64,000 nucleotides of DNA from CAYNLK01 sp964398055 (GTDB lineage: Bacteria > Chloroflexota > Anaerolineae > 4572-78 > J111), in assembly GCA_964398055.1 (NCBI GenBank), contig CAYNLK010000032.1:1-64000 (forward strand). The letters are read 5' to 3'. The notes below the pieces were generated by a model that saw nothing but the letters and a program-made list of their open reading frames with translations, made no database searches and was not told where the DNA came from. Positions 17,705 through 27,426 of the stretch are shown here, piece after piece. The first letter of the stretch is position 1; each line of letters opens with the position of its first letter. The position numbers were made by a program, and so were the translations under genes.

Positions 17705-18556
17705 ATGTTTAAATTTAATAATTGGAGCAGGTTCATCAGTGGCTTATCTCTGGTTCTCTTAATCGTTACTGGTTGCTCGTCAGCCGCGGCGGAAACTACC
17801 TCAAGTAAGATCACTGCGCCGAAACCACAGACTATTCTTAAAGTATCCGGCTCCGGCAGCGTTACGGCTGTTTTGGAGGCGATTCGGCCGGCGTTTGAAG
17901 CCGCTACGCCTGGATATCGGCTAGAAGTGCTGCCGGGTTCAGGCACTAGCGAAGGTGTACAAGGTGTTGTTCAGGGAGTGCTTGACGTAGCGGCTATGGC
18001 CAGACCAGCCAAACAAGAGGAAGCGGCTCAAAATGTCAACTATGAAGAATTTGGCCAGGCCGGGCAGGCTGTGATTATTCATCCGGCTGTGGGTATTTCC
18101 AATCTAACCGCAGCTCAAGTAGCGGCTATTTTTTCTGGTGAAATCACCAACTGGTCTGAAATCGGCGGGCCGAACCGGCCGATTATTTTATATGTACGCG
18201 ACGAGGGCGATTCGAGTACACAAGCTTTACGATCGGCCATCATCGGTGATGCACCGTTTGCCGCATCAGCGGCGCAGGTCATCACCAGTCAAAGCGACAT
18301 GTTGGCGGCGGTAGCCGGGACTCCGGACAGTCTGGGGATTGCTACCTGGCCGACCACGCTGGCAAAAGGAGCTAAAGTGAAGGCCGTTACAATCGATGGG
18401 GTTGCGCCCGGCGACGCCAGCTATCCGATGATAGGCCCGTTTGGGATCGGTTTCCTGACAAAACGCCAGACAGATGTGCAACCTCTCATCGACTGGTTAC
18501 ATTCGGACCAGGGCCGGGCGGCGTTGAGTGAATTGGACATGATTATAGCGGAATAG
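17705..18556 (+). CDS. PstS-like substrate-binding lipoprotein
   Basis: 283 residues. The start at 17705 follows GGAGG by 5 bases. The signal peptide ends in the lipobox VTGC (about residues 20-23). The mature part has the PstS-type pattern: VSGSGSV near the N-terminus, then LPGSGTSEGVQG, AQVAAIFSGEITNWSEIGGPNRPI and YVRDEGDSST, as in phosphate-binding periplasmic proteins. There are no pstCAB genes nearby. The next gene, 63 bp on, is a membrane sensor kinase, so a sensory role instead of transport is likely (inference). Confidence 0.85.
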   Translation: MFKFNNWSRFISGLSLVLLIVTGCSSAAAETTSSKITAPKPQTILKVSGSGSVTAVLEAIRPAFEAATPGYRLEVLPGSGTSEGVQGVVQGVLDVAAMARPAKQEEAAQNVNYEEFGQAGQAVIIHPAVGISNLTAAQVAAIFSGEITNWSEIGGPNRPIILYVRDEGDSSTQALRSAIIGDAPFAASAAQVITSQSDMLAAVAGTPDSLGIATWPTTLAKGAKVKAVTIDGVAPGDASYPMIGPFGIGFLTKRQTDVQPLIDWLHSDQGRAALSELDMIIAE

Positions 18557-18619
18557 TCCGTTAAAAGGCGGCCTGCTCAAGCTGAGAAACTTGGCTCTCA
18601 TTCCAAAAGGCAGAAGGTT

Positions 18620-21600
18620 ATGACTCCATCCAGGTTCTTTAAAACTTGGGGCCTCGGCTTCAAACTGAATCTTATTCTGATTCTTGTGCTGGCCATTTTA
18701 CTGGTCATCATGCTTTTGATTCTGAACCGCAGTATGACCAACTTAACCCTCAGAACGGGCCAAAGGTCGGTTGAGGAGGAAATAACGGTCATCCAGAGCA
18801 GATTTGAGGGGGCGAAACAGGAGATATTAACTGCGGCTAAATTGCTGGCAACCAGACCCGGCCTGGTCGAGGCCGTGACAAACCGGGATGCGGATACACT
18901 GTGGACCATCAGCTTGACCGGCAGGGGCGCCCTTGACCTTGACTATGTAGACGTGGTCGATACCGATGGCGCGCGTTTGATTACCACGGCAGAAGTTATA
19001 GATGGACCGGCTGTAGACGACCTGGTTGCACTGGGCCTGTTGGGCATCGAAGAGACCAAAATCGTTAGTGATAAACAGCGGCAGGAGCCGGCGCTGTTAT
19101 TGGCGGCAACCGTTCCTCTGCGCGATACCTCGGGGGCTATTGTTGGCGCGCTGCTGGCAGGCCGCGAGATTAATGATGAGTTTTTAACAGAGATCAACTT
19201 CTCTCGGGATGAAGTTCAGCTTGCCCTGATTCATGACGACCAAGTTGTGGCCCAAACCGGGCTTCGCTCCATAAATGAACACGGGAGCGCAGAGCAGAGT
19301 CTGCCGGATGCAGACGTTAGACGGGTGCTTGATCAAACTGCGGTGGAAATGGCCTTGAGTGGACAAACTGTGATTGTTGAAGAGATTGTGTTCTTTACCG
19401 ATAACCAACCGCGCGCCCTGGCCTACACCCCGCTGATGATCGATGGAGACGGGCACACCACTCTGGCCATCTCAACCAAAGTAGGCGAACTGGTCAGCTT
19501 CCAACGACAGTTGACAGTAAATATGGGGGTCTTGTTCTCATTTCTGACCATGTTGGCTGTGGCTGCCGTGACCTGGTTTATCTGGAGAAAAGTGGCCGTA
19601 CCGCTTGGCAACCTTAAAACCGTGGCCGAACAAATAACGGCGGGCGACTACTCCCTGCAAGCAAAGGTGACAACTACGGATGAAATCGGCCAACTGGCCC
19701 AAAGCTTCAATCAAATGACCGGCAATCTGCGCCAGATGATTGAAGTGGAGCAGCAGGCCAGGACCCAGATTGAATCCACTAACAAAGCGCTGGAGGAGCA
19801 AATCTGGCAATCAACCGGGCTGGCCCAACTGAACGATAGAATGCAGGGCGAGCACGATATTCCTTCGCTGGCGACCAGTATTATTCAACAGCTATGCCAC
19901 TATCTCCAGGCCCAGATCGGGGCATTGTACATCGTCGAAGATCACCGCCTGAGTCTGGCCGGCAGCTACGCCTACCACAACAAAACAGGCCGCGGTTGCT
20001 TCAAGTTCGGTGAAGGGTTGGTCGGGCAGGCCGCCCTGGAAAAGCAACCCCTGATCGTAACCGATGTGCCAACCGACTACATCACCGTTAGTTCAGGTTT
20101 GGGTGAAACGCCCCCCAGAAATATTGCCGTCTTTCCCTTCACATTTGAAAATCGAGTGATGGGTGTGGTCGAACTGGGGACATTGGGCGAATTCGACCCG
20201 GTCCAATTGAACTTCATCCAGGTCGCCCTGGACAATATCGCCATCACCTTTAACACGGCCCAGGCTCGGGCGCGCATTGACCAACTCCTGCTCAAGACTC
20301 AACAACAGGCAGAGGAGTTGCAGGCCCAGAGCGAGGAGTTGCGGGTGGCCAATGAGGAGCTGGAGACGCAAACCGAAAGCCTGAGAGCCTCAGAAGCCAA
20401 GTTGAAAGAGAAACAGGCCGAACTTGAAGTCACCAATGCCCAACTGGAAGAGCAGGCCGCCGCTCTGGAAGAGAATAGCCGGGTGTTACAGGACAAGCAG
20501 GCGACTCTGGACCGGCAGAATCAAACGCTGAAGCTGGCGCAGCAAGAGCTGCAACAGAAGGCTGAGGAGCTGGCCAGGGCCAGTAAATACAAGTCGGAGT
20601 TTCTGGCCAATATGTCTCACGAGTTGCGCACGCCGTTGAATAGCCTGCTGATTCTGGCGCGGATGCTGGCCGACAACGAAGGCGGCAATCTCACGGACGA
20701 GCAGGTCGAATCGGCCCAGATCATCTACAGCGGCGGTCGCGATTTGCTCAACCTGATCAATGACATTCTGGATTTGTCTAAAGTAGAATCCGGCAAGATG
20801 GTCTTCAATTTTGAGCCGACGCCGCTGGCCGACCTGTTGACGACGATTCAGGCCCAATTTGGTCCCGTGGCCGAAGAAAAGGGGCTGGAGCTGAACCTGA
20901 CCCTGGCCGATGACCTGCCGGCCACAATCAAAACCGACGCCCAGCGGGTGAAGCAAATCATCAAAAACTTGTTATCCAATGCCTTCAAATTTACCAACGC
21001 CGGCCAGGTTGGGCTGAATATTTACCGACCGGCTGCTGACGTTGACCTATCCCGGAGCGGCCTGGGTCCGGCCGAGGCCGTGGCCATCAGCGTTACGGAT
21101 ACCGGCATCGGCATGACGCCTGACCAGCAGAAGATCATCTTTGAAGCCTTTCAGCAGGCCGACGGCAGCACCAGCCGGCAGTATGGCGGCACCGGCCTGG
21201 GCTTATCGATTTCCAGAGAATTGGCGGCCAAGCTTGGGGGACAAATTGGGGTGGAGAGTGAAGTAGGCCGGGGCAGTACCTTCACCCTGTATCTGCCGTT
21301 AGGGAGTAAAGAGGATGAAGCAGACAACAAACAGGCTGGCGTCAGGCCGGCCGAGCCAGACCTTGAATTCAGGGGAAACCAAAAGAAGGTAGAAATTAAA
21401 CCTATACCTGCTTCCGATTCCCTCCTGCTGCCGGCCCAATTCCTGCCGGATGATCGGGCTGAACTGACGGCTGACGACAAAACCCTGCTCATCATCGAAG
21501 ACGACCCCAAATTTGCCAAAATCCTGTATGATTTTGCCCACCGAAAGGGGTTCAAATGTCTCATTGCCGGCGCCGGTCAAACCGGGCTGGCGTTGGTTAA

Positions 21601-22645
21601 AGAATACAAGCCCGAAGCGATCATTCTTGACCTGAACCTGCCTGACCTGAGTGGGTGGCATATCCTGGAGGTGTTAAAGAATGATCCGGCCACGCGCCAT
21701 ATCCCGGTGCATATTATGTCCGTGGAGGAGGAAGTCCTGGATGCCTATCGCAAAGGGGCAATTGGTTATTTGACCAAGCCGGTCAGCCGGGCTGATCTGG
21801 AAAAGCCGTTCGAAAAAATCGAGCAATTTATCTCCCGCGAGATAAAAACTCTCTTGTTGGTGGAAGATGATGCCAACTCGAGACACAGCATCAAAAAGCT
21901 GCTGGAGGGCAGCGACGTACAGATTAGCGAGGCCGAGCGAGGCCAGGCGGCCCTTGACTTGCTGCAAAGCCGCCATTTTGACTGCATCATTTTGGATTTG
22001 AGCCTGCCTGATATGTCCGGATTTGAGGTATTGAACAAAATGAACGGGCAGAAAGGCGAGGCCAGGTCGCCGGTGATTGTTTATACCGGCCGAGATTTGA
22101 CCCCCGAAGAAAATCTGGAATTGATGAAATATGCCGACAGTGTGATTGTAAAGGGGGTTAAATCGCCGGAACGGTTGCTGGATGAAACGGCTTTGTTCCT
22201 GCACCGGGTAGTCGCCGATATGCCAGCAGACAAACAGCAAACGATCAAGCAGTTGTACAACCACGATGGCCTGCTCAAGGACAAAAAGGTCTTGGTTGTG
22301 GATGACGATGTGCGTAATTCTTTCGCCCTGTCAAAACTGCTGTCGGAAAAGGGGATGATCGTGAGAATTGCCCAAAACGGGCAGAAGGCGCTGGATTTGC
22401 TGGCCAAAGAGCCGGTTGATCTGGTGTTGATGGATATCATGATGCCGGTGATGGACGGCTTTACAGCCATCGAGCGGATCCGGTCGCAGCCGCAGTTGGC
22501 TGCCTTACCCATTTTAGCGCTCACGGCCAAGGCAATGAAAGGCGACCGGGAGAAGTGCCTGGCGGTGGGGGCGAATGATTATCTGGCCAAGCCGATCGAT
22601 GTCGACCGGCTATTTTCGATGCTGCGGGTGTGGCTTTACCAATAG
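18620..22645 (+). CDS. Hybrid sensor histidine kinase with three receiver domains
   Basis: 1341 residues. The order is: TM helix (about 13-37), extracellular Cache-like sensor (40-295), TM (300-322), HAMP (323-375), GAF (about 395-545), long coiled coil (550-650, many EELxxxxEEL heptads), HisKA with His667 in MSHELRTPLN, HATPase (about 770-895, NLLSNAFKFT, DTGIGMT, GTGLGLSIS), then receivers with phospho-acceptors Asp1004 (ILDLNLPD), Asp1126 (ILDLSLPD) and Asp1272 (LMDIMMPV). It should sense an external or cytosolic cue and run a multi-step phosphorelay. CheR and CheB follow at once in the same direction, forming a signalling operon. Confidence 0.95.
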   Translation: MTPSRFFKTWGLGFKLNLILILVLAILLVIMLLILNRSMTNLTLRTGQRSVEEEITVIQSRFEGAKQEILTAAKLLATRPGLVEAVTNRDADTLWTISLTGRGALDLDYVDVVDTDGARLITTAEVIDGPAVDDLVALGLLGIEETKIVSDKQRQEPALLLAATVPLRDTSGAIVGALLAGREINDEFLTEINFSRDEVQLALIHDDQVVAQTGLRSINEHGSAEQSLPDADVRRVLDQTAVEMALSGQTVIVEEIVFFTDNQPRALAYTPLMIDGDGHTTLAISTKVGELVSFQRQLTVNMGVLFSFLTMLAVAAVTWFIWRKVAVPLGNLKTVAEQITAGDYSLQAKVTTTDEIGQLAQSFNQMTGNLRQMIEVEQQARTQIESTNKALEEQIWQSTGLAQLNDRMQGEHDIPSLATSIIQQLCHYLQAQIGALYIVEDHRLSLAGSYAYHNKTGRGCFKFGEGLVGQAALEKQPLIVTDVPTDYITVSSGLGETPPRNIAVFPFTFENRVMGVVELGTLGEFDPVQLNFIQVALDNIAITFNTAQARARIDQLLLKTQQQAEELQAQSEELRVANEELETQTESLRASEAKLKEKQAELEVTNAQLEEQAAALEENSRVLQDKQATLDRQNQTLKLAQQELQQKAEELARASKYKSEFLANMSHELRTPLNSLLILARMLADNEGGNLTDEQVESAQIIYSGGRDLLNLINDILDLSKVESGKMVFNFEPTPLADLLTTIQAQFGPVAEEKGLELNLTLADDLPATIKTDAQRVKQIIKNLLSNAFKFTNAGQVGLNIYRPAADVDLSRSGLGPAEAVAISVTDTGIGMTPDQQKIIFEAFQQADGSTSRQYGGTGLGLSISRELAAKLGGQIGVESEVGRGSTFTLYLPLGSKEDEADNKQAGVRPAEPDLEFRGNQKKVEIKPIPASDSLLLPAQFLPDDRAELTADDKTLLIIEDDPKFAKILYDFAHRKGFKCLIAGAGQTGLALVKEYKPEAIILDLNLPDLSGWHILEVLKNDPATRHIPVHIMSVEEEVLDAYRKGAIGYLTKPVSRADLEKPFEKIEQFISREIKTLLLVEDDANSRHSIKKLLEGSDVQISEAERGQAALDLLQSRHFDCIILDLSLPDMSGFEVLNKMNGQKGEARSPVIVYTGRDLTPEENLELMKYADSVIVKGVKSPERLLDETALFLHRVVADMPADKQQTIKQLYNHDGLLKDKKVLVVDDDVRNSFALSKLLSEKGMIVRIAQNGQKALDLLAKEPVDLVLMDIMMPVMDGFTAIERIRSQPQLAALPILALTAKAMKGDREKCLAVGANDYLAKPIDVDRLFSMLRVWLYQ

Positions 22646-22674
22646 CGCAATTAATTTATAAAAAGAGTAAACCC

Positions 22675-23529
22675 GTGAATAACGTAGACCTAGAACAAAT
22701 TGAGATCAATTTGCTGTTAGAGGCCATTTATCAACGATATGGCTACGATTTCAGGCAGTACGGCCAGGCCTCGATCAAACGCCGGCTGCTGCACCACCTG
22801 GCCAAAACAGAGTCCCGGACAATTTCGGATTTGATCCCGCGGATATTACGGAATGAGTCAACCTTTAGGTCTCTCTTTTTTGACCTGTCGGTGACGGTCA
22901 CGGAGATGTTTCGCGATCCGTGGTTTTATTTAGCCCTACGCCAAAAGGTATTACCCTTTTTGCGAACATTTCCCTTCATCAATGTCTGGCTGGCCGGCTG
23001 CGCCACCGGTGAAGAGGTATATTCTTTGGCTATTCTGCTGAAAGAGGAAGGGCTTTATAATCGGGCCAACATCTATGCAACCGATTTCAACGATGCTGCT
23101 CTGGAAAAGGCCAGGGCCAGAATCTATCCCATGGAACGGATAAAGGAGTACAGCCTCAATTATCAAAAAGCGGGCGGACGCAGCTCACTGGCCGACTACT
23201 ATCAGGCCCACTACCAGTCGATCATTATCGATGCTTCTCTGCAAAACAATATCACTTTTGCCAATCATAACCTGGCCACCGACAGCGCCTTTGCCGAGAT
23301 GCATTTGATTATATGCCGGAATGTGTTGATCTATTTTAACCGGTCCCTGCAAAATAGGGCGTTGTCAATGTTTCGAGATAGTTTGTGTTACAACGGCTTC
23401 CTGGGTTTAGGCGGTAAGGAAACTGTTCAGTTTTCCGAAGTTGAACACGATTTTGAAGAGTTTGCCGCCAGAGAAAGAATCTATCAATGTAAACTGCAGA
23501 AGCAGGCCATTCCCCAATTTGTTAGTTGA
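22675..23529 (+). CDS. CheR-type protein glutamate methyltransferase
   Basis: 284 residues from GTG 22675, which follows AAAAAGAG; an earlier in-frame GTG at 22630 would overlap the kinase gene. CheR enzymes methylate receptor glutamates with SAM. Motifs are the N-terminal helical part with RYGYDFRQYGQASIKRR, the TEMFRDPWFY segment, the SAM site LAGCATGEEVYSLAI and the ICRNVLIYFN region. There are no chemoreceptor, CheA or CheW genes in the window, so the target is probably the coiled-coil kinase upstream (inference). The gene overlaps the cheB-like reading frame only marginally. Confidence 0.93.
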   Translation: MNNVDLEQIEINLLLEAIYQRYGYDFRQYGQASIKRRLLHHLAKTESRTISDLIPRILRNESTFRSLFFDLSVTVTEMFRDPWFYLALRQKVLPFLRTFPFINVWLAGCATGEEVYSLAILLKEEGLYNRANIYATDFNDAALEKARARIYPMERIKEYSLNYQKAGGRSSLADYYQAHYQSIIIDASLQNNITFANHNLATDSAFAEMHLIICRNVLIYFNRSLQNRALSMFRDSLCYNGFLGLGGKETVQFSEVEHDFEEFAARERIYQCKLQKQAIPQFVS

Positions 23530-23543
23530 ATATTGGCCCAGCA

Positions 23544-24122
23544 ATGAATTATGAAACAATTGTCATCGGCGCCTCAGCCGGCGGCTTAAACGCTCTACAA
23601 AAACTACTGGCCCCCTTACCGGCCGATTTCAGGTTTCCGCTGCTGGTCGTGCTCCATCGATTGCCTACGCCGGATGATCTGATGACTTTTACATTGAATG
23701 AGTCTTGTCAACTGAGGGTGAAGGAAGCGGATCACGGTGAACCCATCAAATCCGGCTATGTTTATATTGCTCCGGCCAATTATCATTTGCTGGTAGAGCC
23801 AGATAAAACCTTGTCGCTATCCATTGATGCCAAGGTGCGGTACTCTCGTCCCTCTATCGATGTGCTTTTTGAAACGGCTGCAGACGCTTACCGGTCTGGC
23901 CTGATTGGGATTATTTTAACCGGCGCCAATGATGACGGCACGGCCGGTTTAAGAAAAATCAAGGCCCAGGGGGGTCTGACCATTGCCCAGAATCCGGCGA
24001 CAGCCGATTCCAAGATCATGCCCTATTCGGCTATTCGCCAAAACACAGTTGACCAAATATTTTCATTGGCCGAAATATCAGCCTTCTTGACTCAGCTTTG
24101 TAGAGCAAGGAATTTACCATGA
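23544..24122 (+). CDS. CheB-type methylesterase domain protein
   Basis: 192 residues, catalytic domain only with no receiver. The triad motifs are Ser in IGASAGG, His in LHRLPTP and Asp in LTGANDDGTAG. It would remove methyl esters or deamidate Gln on a signalling protein and so counter the CheR product. The ATG at 23544 gives the family's usual N-terminus; a TTG at 23526 is an alternative. It overlaps the next start by 4 bp, so translational coupling is likely. Confidence 0.93.
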   Translation: MNYETIVIGASAGGLNALQKLLAPLPADFRFPLLVVLHRLPTPDDLMTFTLNESCQLRVKEADHGEPIKSGYVYIAPANYHLLVEPDKTLSLSIDAKVRYSRPSIDVLFETAADAYRSGLIGIILTGANDDGTAGLRKIKAQGGLTIAQNPATADSKIMPYSAIRQNTVDQIFSLAEISAFLTQLCRARNLP

Positions 24123-25327
24123 ATGAAAATCCGGTAAAACCAAAAATCTTGATCGTTGATGACAAGCCCAAAAATCTGTATGTTTTAGAAAGGCTCCTGG
24201 CCAAGCTGGAGGTGCAAGTTTTTCAGGCAACGTCCGGTTTTGAGGCCCTGAGTTTAACCCTGGAGCATGATTTTTGTCTGGCTATTATCGATGTGCAGAT
24301 GCCGGAGATGGATGGGTACGAGCTGGTAGAATTATTGCGCGGTAATCCCAGCACCGCCTGCCTGCCGGTCATCTTTGTTAGCGCCATCTACTCCGACGAG
24401 TATCATCACCGCAAAGGTTATGACGCCGGAGCCGTTGATTTTCTGAGCAAGCCCTTTGTGGGCGAAATCCTACTCAGCAAAGTCGGAGTTTTTCTCGACC
24501 TTTACCACCAAAGAGTCAAGTTGGAAGAATTAGTTAGCCAGTTAAATGCCAAGAACACAGCCCTGGAAAACGAAATCAGCCAGCGTAAACTTGCTGAGGC
24601 AGCCCTGCAGAAAGCCAATAATGATAAAGATAAACTTTTCTCGATCATCTCCCACGATCTCAAGGATCCCTTTCAGGTTATGTTGGGCAATGCCAAGTGG
24701 ATGATGACGCGGCTGGAGACTTTATCCAAAACAGATATGCAGGAAATGGCGGCAAGCATCTACAAATCAGCCCGGAATACCTATAATTTACTGGAGGATT
24801 TATTGACCTGGTCCCGGCTGCAACGTGACCGGATCGATTTTGACCCCGCGCCGGTTGAGCTGCATACCCTGGCTGAACATACGGTGACCTTGCTCGAAGA
24901 GATGGCCCTGAGTAAGAATATTCGGCTGGTCAATACGATTGAGACCGGGCTGTATGTTCATGCCGATGAATTTATGGTTGACACCATCATCCGCAATCTA
25001 ACGGTCAATGCGCTCAAGTTTACCCCGGCCGAGGGACAGGTAACGCTCTCGGTCCGGCGGAACGGCAATTCGTGCGAAAATCCGGAAAGAGAGTGGGTTC
25101 AGATAAGCGTAACCGATACAGGCGTCGGCATGAGTGAGGTGGATATCGATAAACTATTCAAAATCGATGTTCATCATACCACCTCCGGCACCGCCTATGA
25201 AAAAGGGACAGGGCTGGGTTTGATCTTGTGCCAGGAGATGGTTGCCAAGCATGGCGGGCGGATTTGGATAAACAGTGAACCAGAAAAGGGCACAACCGTT
25301 ACCTTTACCCTGCCCGCTAAGGGTTAG
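24119..25327 (+). CDS. Receiver-histidine kinase hybrid protein
   Basis: 402 residues, soluble: a receiver (1-125, DDKPKN, phospho-acceptor Asp in IIDVQMPEMDG), a short coiled coil, HisKA with the HDL box IISHDLKDPFQV and HATPase (NLTVNALKFT, DTGVGMS, GTGLGLIL). The layout (response regulator first, kinase second) suits a relay that receives phosphate from the hybrid kinase at 18620. It is the last gene of the operon. Confidence 0.93.
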   Translation: MNENPVKPKILIVDDKPKNLYVLERLLAKLEVQVFQATSGFEALSLTLEHDFCLAIIDVQMPEMDGYELVELLRGNPSTACLPVIFVSAIYSDEYHHRKGYDAGAVDFLSKPFVGEILLSKVGVFLDLYHQRVKLEELVSQLNAKNTALENEISQRKLAEAALQKANNDKDKLFSIISHDLKDPFQVMLGNAKWMMTRLETLSKTDMQEMAASIYKSARNTYNLLEDLLTWSRLQRDRIDFDPAPVELHTLAEHTVTLLEEMALSKNIRLVNTIETGLYVHADEFMVDTIIRNLTVNALKFTPAEGQVTLSVRRNGNSCENPEREWVQISVTDTGVGMSEVDIDKLFKIDVHHTTSGTAYEKGTGLGLILCQEMVAKHGGRIWINSEPEKGTTVTFTLPAKG

Positions 25328-25638
25328 TTTCATCTTGTCGGTGGGTAGGGTACTGGGATGAATATTCTCAACCATACTTTGCCTCATTATTTTTCCCCGC
25401 GTCCCCGCAAAATCTGCATTTAGTCTTAGCTGAAACTTCTTATGAGCCTGTAACCGGCTGATCGCTTCCGCGAAGGTCGATTTTGCCCATGCCCTCTGGC
25501 AAAGGGTTTTGATCTCTTGCCGTATGTTAAATTTTAGCGTATAGTTTAAAGCTCATAACCTTGACTTATCTCAGCAATGGTTAAATAGTCCAGAAAACCA
25601 TCCATTGGCTCGATCATCCAGCAAGCGGAGGATAAGAG
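25328..25638. other. 311-bp intergenic region with promoter
   Basis: No gene is seen. The gap holds a sigma70-like promoter, TTGCCG (25517-25522) and TATAGT (25540-25545) with a 17-bp spacer, which serves the glycosidase gene at 25639. AT-rich upstream sequence. Confidence 0.55.
25517..25545 (+). promoter_or_regulatory. Sigma70-type promoter for the GH5-like gene
   Basis: TTGCCG at 25517 and TATAGT at 25540 with a 17-bp spacer, 94 bp before the ATG. Confidence 0.65.
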
Positions 25639-27426
25639 ATGCAACCAACAACCAAGTATGTGCGGGCAGTCGGCAACCGTTTTGAAATTGATGGCTATGA
25701 GTTCAAATTCGTCGGTTTTAATATTCGCGGCTTGGCCCATTACGGCTTTAACGATTTCCTGCCCCTCTCGACCGTGGCCCAGCGCACCGAGGTTCTGGCG
25801 GAAGCCCAGGCGGTCGGTTCGCGGGTGATCCGCATCTTTCTACCCTTTTTCAGCGTTAGGGATGCAGAATTAATTGCCCGGCTGCGGATCGTTTTAGACA
25901 ATGCCGTAACCTACCAGCAACGCGTGATCGTCTGCCTGACCGATCACTTTGAGTCGGTCAAGTTGCAGCACTGGTCGTTTTTCCAGGACCCCCCCAACTA
26001 CCAGACCTACCTGTACCACGACAAGCATTGGAATAAGGTCCTCAATCCCGACTTTTATGCCCGCCTTTACCGGGGTCCCTTCCTCGATTATGTCCGGGTC
26101 GTTGTAGCTGCCTTCAAGACTCATCCGGCTGTATTTGCCTGGGAGCTAACCAACGAGGGTAGCAACTATCCGGATCACAACGGTTTCATCAACTTCTGCA
26201 ACAATATGGCCGCAGAGATCCGGGCGATCGATCCCAATCATATGATCAGCGCCGGGATTGTCTCAACCCCGGTGATTCAGTTCAAGAACGAGGCTGGCAA
26301 CGACGAACCGGCCCGGCTCTACCAGCACCTCGACTTTGTGACCATCCACGACTATGATCCCATCTCTGCAGTCGACCGGGACCTGGCCCGGCGCCTGAAC
26401 AAACCTTTCATCATCGAGGAAGCTGGCCGGCCTGGCCAGCGGGCCAATTTCTTCCGCGAGAATATGCGCTACTGGTTTGACAACGGAGCCAGCGGCTATA
26501 TGGGCTGGGGTTTCATGCCTTCGGGCTTCGATAACCAGGATGGCGACATCAACGTGGGGATTGACCGGGTACTCCACGGCGACTATCAGGAAGTTACCCA
26601 GCTCTGGAAGGATTGGGCGGTCAAATTCCCGCCGGCGCCGCCGCCGGCGCCGATGAGTGAATATTTTATCGATGATGCCCGGCCGGCGAATCACGCCTCG
26701 CTGGTCGATGTGCCTCGCCTGCACACCTTCAACGACATCGTCAGCTATGTCACCCCGCTAGCAATCGACCAGCGGCACGGCTGGGAGGTCACGCCGGCCG
26801 GTCAGGCTTGCTGGCGACTGGTCGGCTTTCACGTGACCGTTGGCGACGCCGTTTTGCGACCTAAAGTCGTCGATCAGAACGGGCAATACCTCCCTGATAA
26901 ATTGATTCACTGGCGTTACCCCGGCGCCCCGGCGCAGCTAGCCGCCGGGGGGCAGCCGCCTTACTTTCAGGAAGGTTTCTCGGCTAAAACAAAAGAGGAG
27001 CAGATAGGCGCCGAATTTGTCCTGAATGAGGACCATCGAATAAAGCCTGGCGAGGGCGGCCCCGACTCTATCTGGGTGGCTGCGGTCGCGGCCGGACCAC
27101 AATTCAGCGACGCGGTCCACAAGTTGGGGGTCCGGCTCAGCCATAATCTTGTGGTCAGTCCAATTTTTCAATATGCCGTCAAAGAGGGCGCTCAGGAGGA
27201 GCCGCCGCCCCCGACCCCAACGCCGCAATATCATCTGGCTGTTGTGGTGGATGGGGTGGAAGTCGGGCGTATCCCTATCAGCCAGGCCCAAACCGCTAAC
27301 ACGCACCTGGCCCTGTTCTCCAACGATACCGAAGTAGGACGTATCCCGCTCGATCAGCATAGAACCGCTGACAGCTTTATGGTTTTGAGAGACAACGACG
27401 CCAATGTGGGTTACAAATCCTGGTAA
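25639..27426 (+). CDS. GH5-like (mannanase/cellulase-type) glycosidase with C-terminal repeats
   Basis: 595 residues. The N-terminal 330 residues form a clan GH-A barrel: Glu173 in WELTNEG as acid/base, the His-bearing FVTIHDYD strand and Glu260/261 in FIIEEAG as nucleophile, as in GH5 endo-mannanases and related enzymes. The central region (about 345-520) is a beta-rich domain not recognised. After PPPPTPTPQ come two copies of a 30-residue motif (VDGVEVGRIP.. / FSNDTEVGRIP..). No signal peptide is visible, as for the glycosidase-like protein at 4521. A GGAGGATAAGAG site precedes the ATG. The substrate is unassigned. Confidence 0.8.
   Translation: MQPTTKYVRAVGNRFEIDGYEFKFVGFNIRGLAHYGFNDFLPLSTVAQRTEVLAEAQAVGSRVIRIFLPFFSVRDAELIARLRIVLDNAVTYQQRVIVCLTDHFESVKLQHWSFFQDPPNYQTYLYHDKHWNKVLNPDFYARLYRGPFLDYVRVVVAAFKTHPAVFAWELTNEGSNYPDHNGFINFCNNMAAEIRAIDPNHMISAGIVSTPVIQFKNEAGNDEPARLYQHLDFVTIHDYDPISAVDRDLARRLNKPFIIEEAGRPGQRANFFRENMRYWFDNGASGYMGWGFMPSGFDNQDGDINVGIDRVLHGDYQEVTQLWKDWAVKFPPAPPPAPMSEYFIDDARPANHASLVDVPRLHTFNDIVSYVTPLAIDQRHGWEVTPAGQACWRLVGFHVTVGDAVLRPKVVDQNGQYLPDKLIHWRYPGAPAQLAAGGQPPYFQEGFSAKTKEEQIGAEFVLNEDHRIKPGEGGPDSIWVAAVAAGPQFSDAVHKLGVRLSHNLVVSPIFQYAVKEGAQEEPPPPTPTPQYHLAVVVDGVEVGRIPISQAQTANTHLALFSNDTEVGRIPLDQHRTADSFMVLRDNDANVGYKSW

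Noticed and set aside
17705..18556. A phosphate uptake operon
   Set aside because: Only the binding protein is present, with no pstC, pstA, pstB or phoU nearby; the neighbour is a sensor kinase.
22630..22674. Earlier GTG start of the CheR-like gene
   Set aside because: It overlaps the kinase end and has no ribosome site; the GTG at 22675 follows AAAAAGAG and matches the family start.
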